Counted from the stretch's first letter, positions 1 through 6,084 are shown. The stretch is DNA of 9,960 nucleotides from CAVQCX01 sp050050175 (GCA_050050175.1 JASFUT010000110.1:1-9960); one strand, 5' to 3'. Notes: generated by a model from the sequence alone, not told the origin. A program made the numbers and translations.

Positions 1-662
1 GCGGCCTCGACGGCATTCCGGCCGGCGCCGGCCACGATCATGCCGGCATCCCGCAGGCTCACCAGCGTTTCCGCGAGGCCCCCATGGCCCCAGTCCAGCA
101 CGTGGTTGTTGGCCAGCACGCAGCAGTCCAGGGCCGCGGCGGTGAGCGCCGGGACGTTCTTCGGATGCATCCGGTAGTTGATGCCCTTGCCGGGCCAGGG
201 GACGTCGCTCGATGTGACGGCCGTCTCCAGGTTGACGATCCTGGCGTCCGGCCGGATGCGGGCGAGAAGATCAAGGGCGTCCCCCCAGATGTAGTCGAAA
301 GAAACCGGTGCGGGGATGGGGCCGTTGGCGGCCTCGGCCAGCTCCACGTAGACCCCTGCGTCGCGCACGTAGGACTCGTACAGGACGGGGTCGTTCGGAT
401 GGGGCAGGATCTGATCGATGCCCCGGCCGGTCATGAGATCGCCGCCGAGGAAGAGCGTCAGGGTTTCGGTGCTCATGGGCTCATGCCCCCGCCTTCGCCT
501 TGCGGCGGGGCCGGGTGCCGCCGCGCCGGCTCGCAGGGCCGTGCCTCCGAGAAGATTCAGCGCGGCTGCGCCGGCGAGCCTCAGCAGTCCGCGCCTGGTG
601 AGGCCACCCGACCGCCATGCCGCCCTGTCCGAGATGTCCGTCGAGCGAGTGTCAACCACCAT
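1..662 (-). CDS. CapA/PgsA-family metallophosphatase-like protein with Tat signal, C-terminus cut by window edge
   Basis: About 220 N-terminal residues are visible. The frame runs off the left edge; the family is usually about 350-400 aa. From residue 68 it reads LTLFLGGDLMTGRG, then IVNLETAV near residue 142 and LANNHVLDWG near 183. These are hallmark blocks of the CapA/PgsA (poly-gamma-glutamate synthesis-like, calcineurin-like phosphoesterase) fold; D75, N144 and the NNH at 185-187 are the likely metal or active-site positions. I chose the ATG at 662 rather than the internal ATG at 476. The 62 residues between them are in frame and hold a twin-arginine signal: TRRGLLRLAG near residue 22, then an Ala/Leu-rich stretch ending near AGAAA (45-49). 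This implies Tat export of a folded protein. The Shine-Dalgarno before 662 is weak. It lies 75 bases after the stop of the exported protein at 738-1451 on the same strand and may share its transcript. True poly-gamma-glutamate synthesis is not implied, since capB and capC are not seen; the substrate is unknown. Confidence 0.85.
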   Translation of the reverse strand, partial: MVVDTRSTDISDRAAWRSGGLTRRGLLRLAGAAALNLLGGTALRAGAAAPGPAARRRRGHEPMSTETLTLFLGGDLMTGRGIDQILPHPNDPVLYESYVRDAGVYVELAEAANGPIPAPVSFDYIWGDALDLLARIRPDARIVNLETAVTSSDVPWPGKGINYRMHPKNVPALTAAALDCCVLANNHVLDWGHGGLAETLVSLRDAGMIVAGAGRNAVEA

Positions 663-737
663 GGGCCGCCGGGTCCCGACCCGCCTCCGTCGGCCCCGGA
701 CCGGTGCGTTGCCCGCGGCGGCCCGCGCGGGGAGGGC

Positions 738-1451
738 CTATCTCAGAACGATCGAGTCGGACAATGCATCCGAGCGGGTCTCAAGGCGCGCGCCTTCGGT
801 CTCGCGATACCGGCGAAGCTGGAGATATACCGTCTTGCGCCCCGGCCCGGCACTCAGCTCGAAGGTCGGGGTGCCCTCGATGGGCTGCCACTCGGCGCCG
901 GCGAAGTCGGACGACTCGCTGGCGCGGTACTGCGTGGCGCCGTCGCTGGCGAAGTCGAGCGTGACCCGGCGGTCCGTGGTGACCGGGGCGCCTCGGTCGA
1001 GGCGGAAACCCGGAGCCGGTGCCGGTCGAGCGCTCACGACCGCGCCCGCCTCGCAGGAGAATCCGGCGCTCCGCCCCGTTGCCAGCAGCATGGTGATGTC
1101 CTGGTCGAAGGGTCCCGCCGAGACCCCCCTGCGCTCCGACTGGTAGCCCGATCGGGAGACGATGAGCGACAGGGGTGCACCCGGCACGTCGCGAAACGCC
1201 GCCTTCCCGTCCGCGCTGGTACGCCGGGCCCCGAGCTGCACCGGGTCGGCGTTCGTCCCGAGACAGACGGATGCCCCCTCAAGGGGTTTGCCCGTGGACT
1301 TGGCCAGGACGCGCACGGTCAGATCGCCTGCGAGCACTCCGAGGGGCGTACCCGCCACCAGCAGGGCCAGGCCGGCCGCGGCCAGCCTCCGGGCGTCAGG
1401 TGCGTGGACGCCGCCCGGGGCGCGGTGGATAGGTCGGGATCGCTGTGGCAC
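738..1451 (-). CDS. Exported protein with carboxypeptidase-regulatory-like (Ig-like) domain
   Basis: 237 aa with a GTG start. The start is backed by a strong GGAGG on the minus strand (plus positions 1461-1465), nine bases before the codon. Residues 1-21 are basic, 22-41 form a hydrophobic signal segment, and cleavage is plausible near VLAGD (39-43). Residues 44-124 read like a CarboxypepD_reg/Ig-like beta-sandwich (LTVRVLAKSTGKPLEGASV, then DGKAAFRDVP and SLIVSRSGYQ). Such domains are usually structural or binding modules rather than enzymes. A second region (about 150-237) has the pattern TQYRASESSDF, W, P, KTVYLQLR, which resembles the fibronectin-like repeats of exported proteins. Two cysteines (C63, C133) could pair. 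It is followed 75 bases on by the Tat-exported CapA-like gene, suggesting a shared role outside the cytoplasm. The exact function is unknown. The domain assignment rests on sequence pattern only. Confidence 0.75.
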   Translation of the reverse strand: MPQRSRPIHRAPGGVHAPDARRLAAAGLALLVAGTPLGVLAGDLTVRVLAKSTGKPLEGASVCLGTNADPVQLGARRTSADGKAAFRDVPGAPLSLIVSRSGYQSERRGVSAGPFDQDITMLLATGRSAGFSCEAGAVVSARPAPAPGFRLDRGAPVTTDRRVTLDFASDGATQYRASESSDFAGAEWQPIEGTPTFELSAGPGRKTVYLQLRRYRETEGARLETRSDALSDSIVLR

Positions 1452-1500
1452 CGAAAAGGGCCTCCGTGAAAGAGCCGGTGTCTTGAGGGCATTCCGTCTG

Positions 1501-1506
1501 ATAGTA
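1501..1506 (-). promoter_or_regulatory. Possible -10 element for the exported-protein gene
   Basis: On the minus strand TACTAT lies about 50 bases before the GTG start at 1451. Seventeen bases upstream is only a weak -35-like TGTGCA. The placement in the divergent gap (1452-1653) is sensible, but the match is modest. Confidence 0.3.
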
Positions 1507-1549
1507 GCCGCTGAGCGCGGCCTTGCACAGAATCGACGTCACACCGCGA

Positions 1550-1555
1550 TAGAAT
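1550..1555 (+). promoter_or_regulatory. Possible -10 element for the small helical protein gene
   Basis: TAGAAT (5/6 to the sigma-70 -10 consensus) lies about 100 bases before the ATG at 1654. A TTGCAC occurs upstream but at 21 bases spacing, which is too long, so no proper -35 is seen. Confidence 0.3.
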
Positions 1556-1653
1556 GGTCCGGCCGGCATGGGCCCGGCTTGAACCTGCGCGGCCACGCCT
1601 GTAAAACGACCCCACGGGATCCGGTGTCGCCGGGCGCGGGTGCGGAGAATTCA

Positions 1654-1959
1654 ATGACCGATATCGAGCTTCAGATAGAGCAGCACATCCTGGCGCACGA
1701 ATCCAGGCTCAGACACACCGACGAGCTGCTGGAGCGCGCCCGCGCGGCGGTGGCGAAGACCCCGGAACGGACCGACGTCGGCACCGAGCTCGCGGGGCTG
1801 GAGCAGCACCGCGACGCCCTTGCCGAGCACGTCGAGGAGCTCCGGCGCCGGCCGGTCGAGGACTGGCGGAAAGAGGAGATCGAGCAGAGCGGGCCTATGG
1901 GTATCTGGGATGCCGTCGCCCAGCAGATCGAACGGCTGGTGGAGCGCCTGGAGCGCTGA
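1654..1959 (+). CDS. Small helical protein of unknown function
   Basis: 101 aa. GGAG at 1644-1647, six bases before the ATG, supports this start. The protein is highly charged and predicted to be almost wholly helical. Residues 4-32 (IELQIEQHILAHESRLRHTD onward) and 43-67 have coiled-coil-like heptad spacing. A Pro/Gly break follows (about 66-83), then a short amphipathic helix (84-101). There is no signal peptide, membrane segment or cysteine, so it is presumably cytoplasmic. It is the only plus-strand gene in the left half and stands alone, divergent from the gene ending at 738 and convergent with the TlpA-like gene. I do not recognise the family. The coding call rests on the ribosome binding site, the start and stop, and the coherent helical composition. 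It could be a scaffold or an oligomerising regulator, but nothing in the sequence decides this. Confidence 0.7.
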   Translation: MTDIELQIEQHILAHESRLRHTDELLERARAAVAKTPERTDVGTELAGLEQHRDALAEHVEELRRRPVEDWRKEEIEQSGPMGIWDAVAQQIERLVERLER

Positions 1960-1972
1960 GCTGCCCTCGTTC

Positions 1973-1990
1973 CGCCCACCGCGGTGGGCG
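1973..1990. repeat. Perfect 18-bp palindrome (hairpin)
   Basis: CGCCCACCGCGGTGGGCG is its own reverse complement. It begins 14 bases after the stop of the small helical protein gene, between two convergent genes. No T-run follows on either strand, so it is not a standard intrinsic terminator, but it may stall or protect the 3' ends. Confidence 0.5.
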
Positions 1991-2002
1991 CTGGCGAACG
2001 GA

Positions 2003-2040
2003 CGGCACCGGGAAGCGGCCTTGCGCGGGGCCCGGTGCCG
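2003..2040. repeat. Inverted repeat, 10-bp arms, between convergent genes
   Basis: CGGCACCGGG (2003-2012) and CCCGGTGCCG (2031-2040) are perfectly complementary with an 18-base loop. With the palindrome at 1973-1990 it makes two stable stem-loops in the 149-base gap between the convergent genes ending at 1959 and 2109. There is no U-tract. A bidirectional, possibly Rho-assisted, transcription end is a reasonable guess. Confidence 0.45.
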
Positions 2041-2108
2041 GGTTCCGCAGGGGTCGGCCCGGCCTGCGCGGCGATCACGCGGGAGCGGCGCTCAGCCGAG
2101 AACAGGGC

Positions 2109-2678
2109 TCATTCGCCGCCGCTTGTCGGGCCGCGCATGGAACGCAGCCGATCGAGAAGCGCGGGGTCGTCCCACTCGCGGCTGCCCACGGCGCGGTGGG
2201 TCACCAGGCCCTCCGGGCTGACGATATAGGTCGTCGGCAGGCCGGTCACCGGGTAGTCCTCGACGATCCGGCCGTCCCGGTCCAGGGGCAGGGGGAAGCT
2301 CAGGGGGTAGTGGGCGGTGAACTCGAACACCGTGTCCGCATCCTCGCCCACGTTGACGCCCATCAGCACGATGCCCTCGTCCCTGACCTCCTGCCAGGCG
2401 CGCTCCATGGAGGGCATCTCCTTGCGGCAGGGCGGACACCAGGTGGCCCAGAAGTTGAGCACCACCACCCGGCCGCGGTAATCCGAGAGGCGGTAGGTCC
2501 CGCCGTCCTCCCCCTGCAGCTCGAACTCCGGGGCGGGGAAGGGCTGGTCCACGGGCGGCAGGGTCTGCTCCGCCGCCGCCGCAGGGAGCCCCGCCAGGGC
2601 TGCGAGCAGGGACCAGGCGGGCAGCCAGGCGCCGCTCAGGGTCCGCCGGAGATCTCCGGCTCGGTGTCGGGTGCGCAT
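2109..2678 (-). CDS. TlpA/ResA-type periplasmic thioredoxin-like protein
   Basis: 189 aa. Residues 1-19 are basic, about 20-36 are a hydrophobic signal or anchor segment, then comes an AhpC/TSA-Redoxin type domain. LSDYRGRVVVLNFWATWCPP covers 64-83, with the redox-active WCPPC at 80-84 and the cis-proline loop GLPTTYIV at 146-153. Length and layout fit the TlpA/ResA/DsbE-like family: membrane-tethered or periplasmic thiol-disulfide reductases acting in cytochrome c maturation or disulfide reduction, with electrons usually supplied by a CcdA/DsbD protein not seen here. The only ATG in position is at 2678, which overlaps the 3' end of the upstream gene by 43 bases; its Shine-Dalgarno is weak, so translation is probably coupled. 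A later non-ATG start inside the overlap is possible and would still leave most of the hydrophobic segment. Which client it reduces cannot be told; the co-transcribed protein at 2636-3238 is a candidate. Confidence 0.9.
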   Translation of the reverse strand: MRTRHRAGDLRRTLSGAWLPAWSLLAALAGLPAAAAEQTLPPVDQPFPAPEFELQGEDGGTYRLSDYRGRVVVLNFWATWCPPCRKEMPSMERAWQEVRDEGIVLMGVNVGEDADTVFEFTAHYPLSFPLPLDRDGRIVEDYPVTGLPTTYIVSPEGLVTHRAVGSREWDDPALLDRLRSMRGPTSGGE

Positions 2679-3238
2679 CGGACGTCTTCGATCAGGGCTT
2701 CTTGGGCGCGGTCATATTGCCGCCAGGCGACCTTCAGATCAAACTCGGCTCCCGGCGGCAGGCCGAAGATCGACATGCCCCAGTTGTAGTCGCCGGGCTC
2801 GTAGCGTTGGACGGTGGGGAACAGGGCCCACTCGAAGGCGACGGCCGCGCCCCGGTCGAGCTGCTCGCTCTCCCAGATCCGCTGCCAGTGCTCGCGGGTG
2901 AGCATCCCGCTGCTGTGCCCAGCGTGCCGGACCTCCCAGTGGTTCAGATCGTAGGTGAGCGGGCTGGGGTCGGTCTGGTCCGAGACGTTCTTGAACACGG
3001 TCTGGAAGACGCAGCTCTGCGCGACGCGGTCCACCTGCTCGCGGCCGAGTCCCCGGGCCAGGAAGAACGCGCGGGTCTGGTCCGGGAATCGCTGGACCAG
3101 GCGCAGGGACATGCCCCGGTCGGCGATCTGCCAGTAGGGCAGTCCCGCCTGCTCGTCGATGCCGGTCGTCAGCTCGGCGCCGGGGCTGGCGGACGCAAAT
3201 GCCAGGACCGCGGCACCGATCGCTCTGCTCGCTGGCAT
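2636..3238 (-). CDS. Unrecognised exported protein, overlaps the TlpA-like gene
   Basis: 200 aa. GGGAGA shortly upstream of the ATG at 3238 serves as ribosome binding site. Residues 1-21 look like a short signal peptide (MPASRAIGAAVLAFASASPG). The mature part is rich in aromatic residues (for example GLPYWQIADRGMSLRLVQRF at 32-51 and YEPGDYNWGMSIFGLPPGAE at 146-165), ending with WRQYDRAQEALIEDV. It has exactly two cysteines, C76 and C188, which could form one disulfide in the periplasm. Conserved-looking blocks (FKNVSD; LTYDLNHWEV; DYNWGMSIFGLPPG) suggest a compact beta-rich fold. I do not recognise the family. The 43-base overlap with the downstream TlpA-like gene argues for a shared transcript and coupled translation, which makes a thiol-redox partner or client plausible (inference). 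It begins 86 bases after the end of rhlE on the same strand and could be read from that transcript, although the gap holds a GC-rich stem. Confidence 0.75.
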   Translation of the reverse strand: MPASRAIGAAVLAFASASPGAELTTGIDEQAGLPYWQIADRGMSLRLVQRFPDQTRAFFLARGLGREQVDRVAQSCVFQTVFKNVSDQTDPSPLTYDLNHWEVRHAGHSSGMLTREHWQRIWESEQLDRGAAVAFEWALFPTVQRYEPGDYNWGMSIFGLPPGAEFDLKVAWRQYDRAQEALIEDVRCAPDTEPEISGGP

Positions 3239-3324
3239 GGGGGTCTCCCGGGTGGTTGAATCGGGTCTCGAGCCCCCACCTTAATCCAGGCGTCGCCGGA
3301 CGGGGAAGCGCCCCGCCGCCGGGG

Positions 3325-4761
3325 TCACCGCCGCTTGGCGCCTCCCCCTCCCAGCAGGGCCGGGCTGTCGCCGGCTCCGCGGCGCCGACCATGCCCGTGG
3401 TTGTGCCTGGCGCCGGGCTCGGCCGGCGTCGCGTGGCGCCTGCCCTGGGCGTGCGCCCCTCGGGACTCGCCGCTGCGACGCGGGTTGCCGCCAGCATCGT
3501 CGGCCCGGGTGCGGGACCCGTTCGACTTGCCGCGGCCGCCCGGGCCGCGGGCGTCGCGCGGCGGGCGCGCGCCGGCACCCGCGCGGGCGCCGCGGCCGTT
3601 GGGGATGGGCTCGGCCTTGATGGAGGGGTCCGGCTCGAATCCCGGGATGGTGACCTTGGGCACGTCGCGGGCGAGCAGCCGCTCGATGTCGCGCAGCAGC
3701 CGGTGCTCGTCAACGCAGACCAGCGACGCCGCCTGGCCCTCGTTCCCGGCGCGCCCCGTGCGCCCGATGCGGTGCACGTAGTCCTCCGCCACATTGGGCA
3801 GCTCGAAGTTCACCACGTGGGGAAGCTGGTCGATGTCCAGGCCCCGGGCGGCGATGTCGGTGGCGACCAGGACGCGCACGGCGCCGCGCTTGAAGTCGGC
3901 CAGCGCTCGGGTGCGGGCACCCTGGCTCTTGTTGCCGTGGATGGCGGCGGCGCGCAGCCCGTCGCGCTCCAGCTGCTGGGCCAGGCGGTTCGCACCGTGC
4001 TTGGTGCGGGTGAACACCAGGACCTGGCGCCAGTCCCGGGACCCGATCATGTGGGAGAGCAGCTCACGCTTGCGCTCCCGGTCCACCGGGTGGATCACCT
4101 GGTCGACGAGCTCGGCCGCGGTGTTGCGCCGGGCGACCTGGATGAGCTCCGGGGCGTTCAGGAGACCGTCGGCCAGACGCTTGATCTCGTCGGAGAAGGT
4201 GGCGGAGAACAGGAGGTTCTGACGGCGCGATGGCAGCAGGGCGAGCACCCGGCGGATATCGTGGATGAAGCCCATGTCGAGCATGCGGTCGGCCTCGTCC
4301 AGCACCAGGATCTCGACCCGCGAAAGATCCAGGGTCTTCTGGGAGACGTGGTCGAGCAGACGCCCCGGCGTGGCCACCAGGATGTCCACGCCCCGGCGCA
4401 GGTGCGCGATCTGGGGATTGATCTTGACGCCGCCGAAGATCACCGTCGAGCGCAGCGGCAGGTGCCGGCCGTAGGTCGCCACGCTCTCGCCCACCTGGGC
4501 CGCGAGCTCCCGGGTCGGCGTCAGGATCAGCGCGCGCACGGGGGCGCGCCCGCCCCCCGCGGAGGAGCCGGCCAGGCGCTGAAGCAGGGGCAGGGTGAAG
4601 CCCGCGGTCTTGCCGGTCCCGGTCTGGGCGCCCGCCATGATGTCCCGTCCCTCCAGGATGGGCGGAATGGCCTGGCGCTGAATGGGCGTGGGCTCGGTGT
4701 AGCCCTGATCGGCGACGGCGCGCAGAAGCTCGGCCGAAAGGCCGAGAGAGTTGAATGACAT
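3325..4761 (-). CDS. rhlE: DEAD-box ATP-dependent RNA helicase RhlE
   Basis: 478 aa; AGGAG lies ten bases before the ATG. All core motifs are present in order: Q motif GYTEPTPIQ (20-28), Walker A AQTGTGKT (45-52), PTRELA (82-87), GG (110-111), TPGR (131-134), DEAD (155-158), SAT (186-188), VLVFTRTK (247-254), ATDIAARGLDI (300-310) and HRIGRTGR (330-337). The opening MSFNSLGLSAELLRAV and the run GFIHDIRRVLALLP are typical of RhlE rather than DbpA, SrmB or RhlB. The protein unwinds short RNA duplexes using ATP; the family acts in ribosome assembly, RNA decay and cold adaptation. Residues from about 380 form a basic, Gly/Arg/Pro-rich disordered tail with RGG-like runs, a typical RNA-binding extension. 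The gene stands alone with a long upstream non-coding stretch, as expected for helicase genes with regulated leaders. Confidence 0.95.
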   Translation of the reverse strand: MSFNSLGLSAELLRAVADQGYTEPTPIQRQAIPPILEGRDIMAGAQTGTGKTAGFTLPLLQRLAGSSAGGGRAPVRALILTPTRELAAQVGESVATYGRHLPLRSTVIFGGVKINPQIAHLRRGVDILVATPGRLLDHVSQKTLDLSRVEILVLDEADRMLDMGFIHDIRRVLALLPSRRQNLLFSATFSDEIKRLADGLLNAPELIQVARRNTAAELVDQVIHPVDRERKRELLSHMIGSRDWRQVLVFTRTKHGANRLAQQLERDGLRAAAIHGNKSQGARTRALADFKRGAVRVLVATDIAARGLDIDQLPHVVNFELPNVAEDYVHRIGRTGRAGNEGQAASLVCVDEHRLLRDIERLLARDVPKVTIPGFEPDPSIKAEPIPNGRGARAGAGARPPRDARGPGGRGKSNGSRTRADDAGGNPRRSGESRGAHAQGRRHATPAEPGARHNHGHGRRRGAGDSPALLGGGGAKRR

Positions 4762-4927
4762 GGATGCAGTGCTCCTGAGTGGGGCCTAAGCGAGGACACG
4801 TGGGTCGCGTGGACAGACCCTGAGCCCCGGCCCGGTCTAGGCAGCGCTAAAAGGGATGGCGTACGAGGTGAACCGGAGAGGATTGACCGCGACGGGCGCA
4901 GACCGGAGTGCGCCTGGAATTGCGCGC

Positions 4928-4933
4928 ATTGTA
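4928..4933 (-). promoter_or_regulatory. Possible -10 element for rhlE
   Basis: On the minus strand TACAAT (5/6 to consensus) would start transcription near 4921, giving a leader of about 160 bases. There is no -35-like hexamer at the right distance; that position and the spacer are taken up by the palindrome at 4941-4956. The leader contains AGACC/GGTCT arms (about 4815-4838) that could form a hairpin. Confidence 0.35.
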
Positions 4934-4940
4934 CATCAGC

Positions 4941-4956
4941 CGCGCGCCGGCGCGCG
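4941..4956. repeat. Perfect 16-bp GC palindrome next to the rhlE -10
   Basis: CGCGCGCCGGCGCGCG is self-complementary and sits where the spacer and -35 of the putative rhlE promoter would be. It may be an operator or simply a chance product of GC-rich sequence. Confidence 0.4.
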
Positions 4957-5059
4957 AATCATTTCCGCGCCATCCTGGATCTGCACGCGGGTGCCCCCCC
5001 GAAGGGCTCGAGCGGTGTCCGTTGGCGGGGGTCCCCGGCGTCTCCCGCTGCCCCCACTC

Positions 5060-5096
5060 AGGGGAATTGCCGCCGTCCGGGATCTCCAATTCCCCT
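5060..5096. repeat. Inverted repeat with 10-bp arms in the gap
   Basis: AGGGGAATTG (5060-5069) and CAATTCCCCT (5087-5096) pair perfectly around a 17-base loop. It is about 210 bases beyond the stop of the FmdB-like gene and about 130 bases upstream of the putative rhlE -10. There is no U-run. The AATT core is rare for this GC-rich sequence. Confidence 0.45.
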
Positions 5097-5303
5097 CGGG
5101 CATGCTGCGCCCCCGGCGGATGTCGTCGCCCACCGCCTTCTCCCCGATCGGGAAGGCCGGGACGAGGGGCGCTTCGCCGATTCCCTCCTCGCCCCGTCTA
5201 CCCCGACCCCGTCCCGGTGGGGGAGGGCGTACGCCGCCCCGCCCCCGCTATGGGGCGCTTCGCAGCTCGTGCGTCCCTGCGCTGGAGCCTTCAGGCCAGA
5301 GGG

Positions 5304-5552
5304 CTAGAGCCCGCAGAAGCCGGCACCGCAGGTGCCGGTGGAGCAGGAGGGCGCGGGCTCGCGGTCGTGGGAGTCGCCGATGATGTTCCCGCCCGTGATC
5401 AGGCGGGTGACCGGCGCCTCCCCGGGCGTATCGCCGGGCTCCAGCCGGGCACGCTCGCACAGCTCGCCCCAGCTGTGGATGCTCTCGTTCATTCCATGCC
5501 TGACTTCGACCACTCGGCCGTTGGCCTCGCAGCGGTAATCGTAGGTCGGCAT
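5304..5552 (-). CDS. Small FmdB-like (zinc-ribbon family) Cys protein
   Basis: 82 aa. GGAGG (plus positions 5559-5563) lies six bases before the ATG. The opening MPTYDYRCEANG matches the start of FmdB/CxxC regulatory-type small zinc-ribbon proteins (usual pattern MPxYxYxCxxCG). The second Cys of the first knuckle is absent, replaced by Asn11, so only C8 and C32 remain in the N-terminal half. The C-terminus carries a Cys/Gly cluster CSTGTCGAGFCGL (C70, C75, C80). The central part (VTRLITGGNIIGDSHDREPA) is hydrophilic and there is no signal or membrane segment, so it is cytoplasmic. The family has no settled function; FmdB was named for a proposed role in formamidase expression. Metal binding by the C-terminal cysteines is plausible but unproved. 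The gene is alone on the minus strand, divergent from dodecin, and has its own promoter and candidate operator. Confidence 0.8.
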   Translation of the reverse strand: MPTYDYRCEANGRVVEVRHGMNESIHSWGELCERARLEPGDTPGEAPVTRLITGGNIIGDSHDREPAPSCSTGTCGAGFCGL

Positions 5553-5564
5553 CTTGGTCCTCCG

Positions 5565-5584
5565 ATATTAGAAACACCTAATAT
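5565..5584. promoter_or_regulatory. Candidate operator: 20-bp inverted repeat over promoter
   Basis: ATATTAG (5565-5571) and CTAATAT (5578-5584) are perfectly complementary around the six bases AAACAC. The repeat overlaps the last bases of the minus-strand -10 element (5583-5588) and the expected start of transcription, and ends next to the ribosome binding site of the FmdB-like gene. A dimeric repressor bound here would block transcription. AT-rich arms in a GC-rich genome make chance unlikely. The regulator is unknown; the gene for it is not visible nearby. Confidence 0.6.
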
Positions 5585-5611
5585 TTTATCCTCGCTCGCG
5601 CCCGGAGCCAA
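5583..5611 (-). promoter_or_regulatory. Sigma-70-type promoter of the FmdB-like gene
   Basis: On the minus strand the -35 is TTGGCT (plus 5606-5611), followed by exactly 17 bases and the -10 TAAAAT (plus 5583-5588). The -10 matches 5/6 and the -35 about 4/6. The predicted start near 5576 leaves a leader of about 25 bases with the GGAGG site. Confidence 0.65.
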
Positions 5612-5674
5612 CCGCAGGAGCCCCGTGCCTGGCGGATGCTCCGTCGTCCTGGAGCGAAAGCAGGCCTCGCCGGA

Positions 5675-5683
5675 TGCTAGATT
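5675..5683 (+). promoter_or_regulatory. Possible extended -10 promoter of the dodecin gene
   Basis: TGCTAGATT holds a TGn extension followed by TAGATT. No recognisable -35 lies 17 bases upstream, as is usual for extended -10 promoters. Transcription would start near 5690, about 78 bases before the dodecin ATG. Confidence 0.4.
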
Positions 5684-5767
5684 TAAAGGTGAGGACGTTT
5701 CAATGGGCCCGAGCGCCCGAGGGGCGCGTGCGGGGGTGGTCGTGTACGCCGAAGGGGGAGATTCAGC

Positions 5768-5968
5768 ATGTCTATTGCCAAGGTCATAGAGGTCAGCTCC
5801 GAGTCCACGGAGAGCTTCGAGGACGCCATCGCGGAGGGGATCCGCAAGGCATCCAAGAGCGTGCACAACATCAAGGGTGCCTGGGTCAAGGAGCAGCAGG
5901 TCAAGGTCGAGGGGGGCAAGATCGTCGGCTACCGCGTCGACCTGAAGCTGACCTTCGTCCTGGACTGA
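5768..5968 (+). CDS. Dodecin, flavin-binding protein
   Basis: 66 aa, the normal dodecin length. AGGGGGAG about seven bases before the ATG is a strong ribosome binding site. The sequence follows the family pattern throughout: MSIAKVIEVSSESTESFEDA, then AIAEGIRKASKSVHNIKGAW, then VKVEGGKIVGYRVDLKLTFV, giving a beta-alpha-beta-beta fold. W39 is the tryptophan expected to stack on the flavin. Dodecins assemble into hollow dodecamers that bind FMN, riboflavin or related flavins and, in bacteria, are thought to store or buffer them in the cytoplasm. It is a single-gene unit, divergent from the FmdB-like gene and convergent with the ClpP-like gene. Confidence 0.95.
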   Translation: MSIAKVIEVSSESTESFEDAIAEGIRKASKSVHNIKGAWVKEQQVKVEGGKIVGYRVDLKLTFVLD

Positions 5969-6054
5969 GCGTCGGCCGCTCCGGTCGTGGAGGGCCCGCC
6001 GCGATCGGCCTGATGTGGAGTCGGGCGCCCGGCGGCGCATCCCTGGCCGCGCCA

Positions 6055-6079
6055 CACCGGTCGGGACCCCTGACCGGTG
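6055..6079. repeat. Hairpin after dodecin (first of a tandem pair)
   Basis: CACCGGTC (6055-6062) pairs perfectly with GACCGGTG (6072-6079) around a nine-base loop. It is in the 224-base gap between convergent genes and has no T-run. It is a likely transcript-end structure. Confidence 0.45.
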
Positions 6080-6084
6080 CGGGG

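Larger units (their letters stand above)
4762..5303. other. 542-base non-coding gap upstream of rhlE
   Basis: No convincing gene is seen on either strand. The short frames present have no ribosome binding site and low-complexity Pro/Arg/Ser content. The half next to rhlE (about 4762-4927) is probably its mRNA leader. The remainder is GC-rich and holds a 16-bp palindrome (4941-4956), a 10-bp-arm inverted repeat (5060-5096), the 10-bp palindrome CCCGATCGGG (5143-5152) and a 12-bp direct repeat GGGGCGCTTCGC (5166-5177 and 5252-5263). It is also the downstream region of the FmdB-like gene. No tRNA-like fold or known riboswitch core was recognised. Confidence 0.6.

Noticed and set aside
84..1469. 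Long open frame on the plus strand
   Set aside because: It is antisense to the CapA-like and exported-protein genes, has no ribosome binding site, and its translation is low-complexity Gly/Arg/Pro. Long empty frames are expected at this GC content.
2739..3794. 351-codon minus-strand frame across the rhlE 3' end
   Set aside because: Out of frame with both rhlE and the 200-aa protein, Arg/Ala/Pro-rich, and it would bridge two genes with better support.
3199..4758. 519-codon open frame on the plus strand opposite rhlE
   Set aside because: It mirrors the helicase codons, has no family motifs and no ribosome binding site. RhlE on the minus strand has every expected motif.
4847..5089. 80-codon minus-strand frame in the rhlE upstream gap
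   Set aside because: No Shine-Dalgarno, coil-like Pro/Gly/Arg composition, and it overlaps the putative rhlE promoter and leader.
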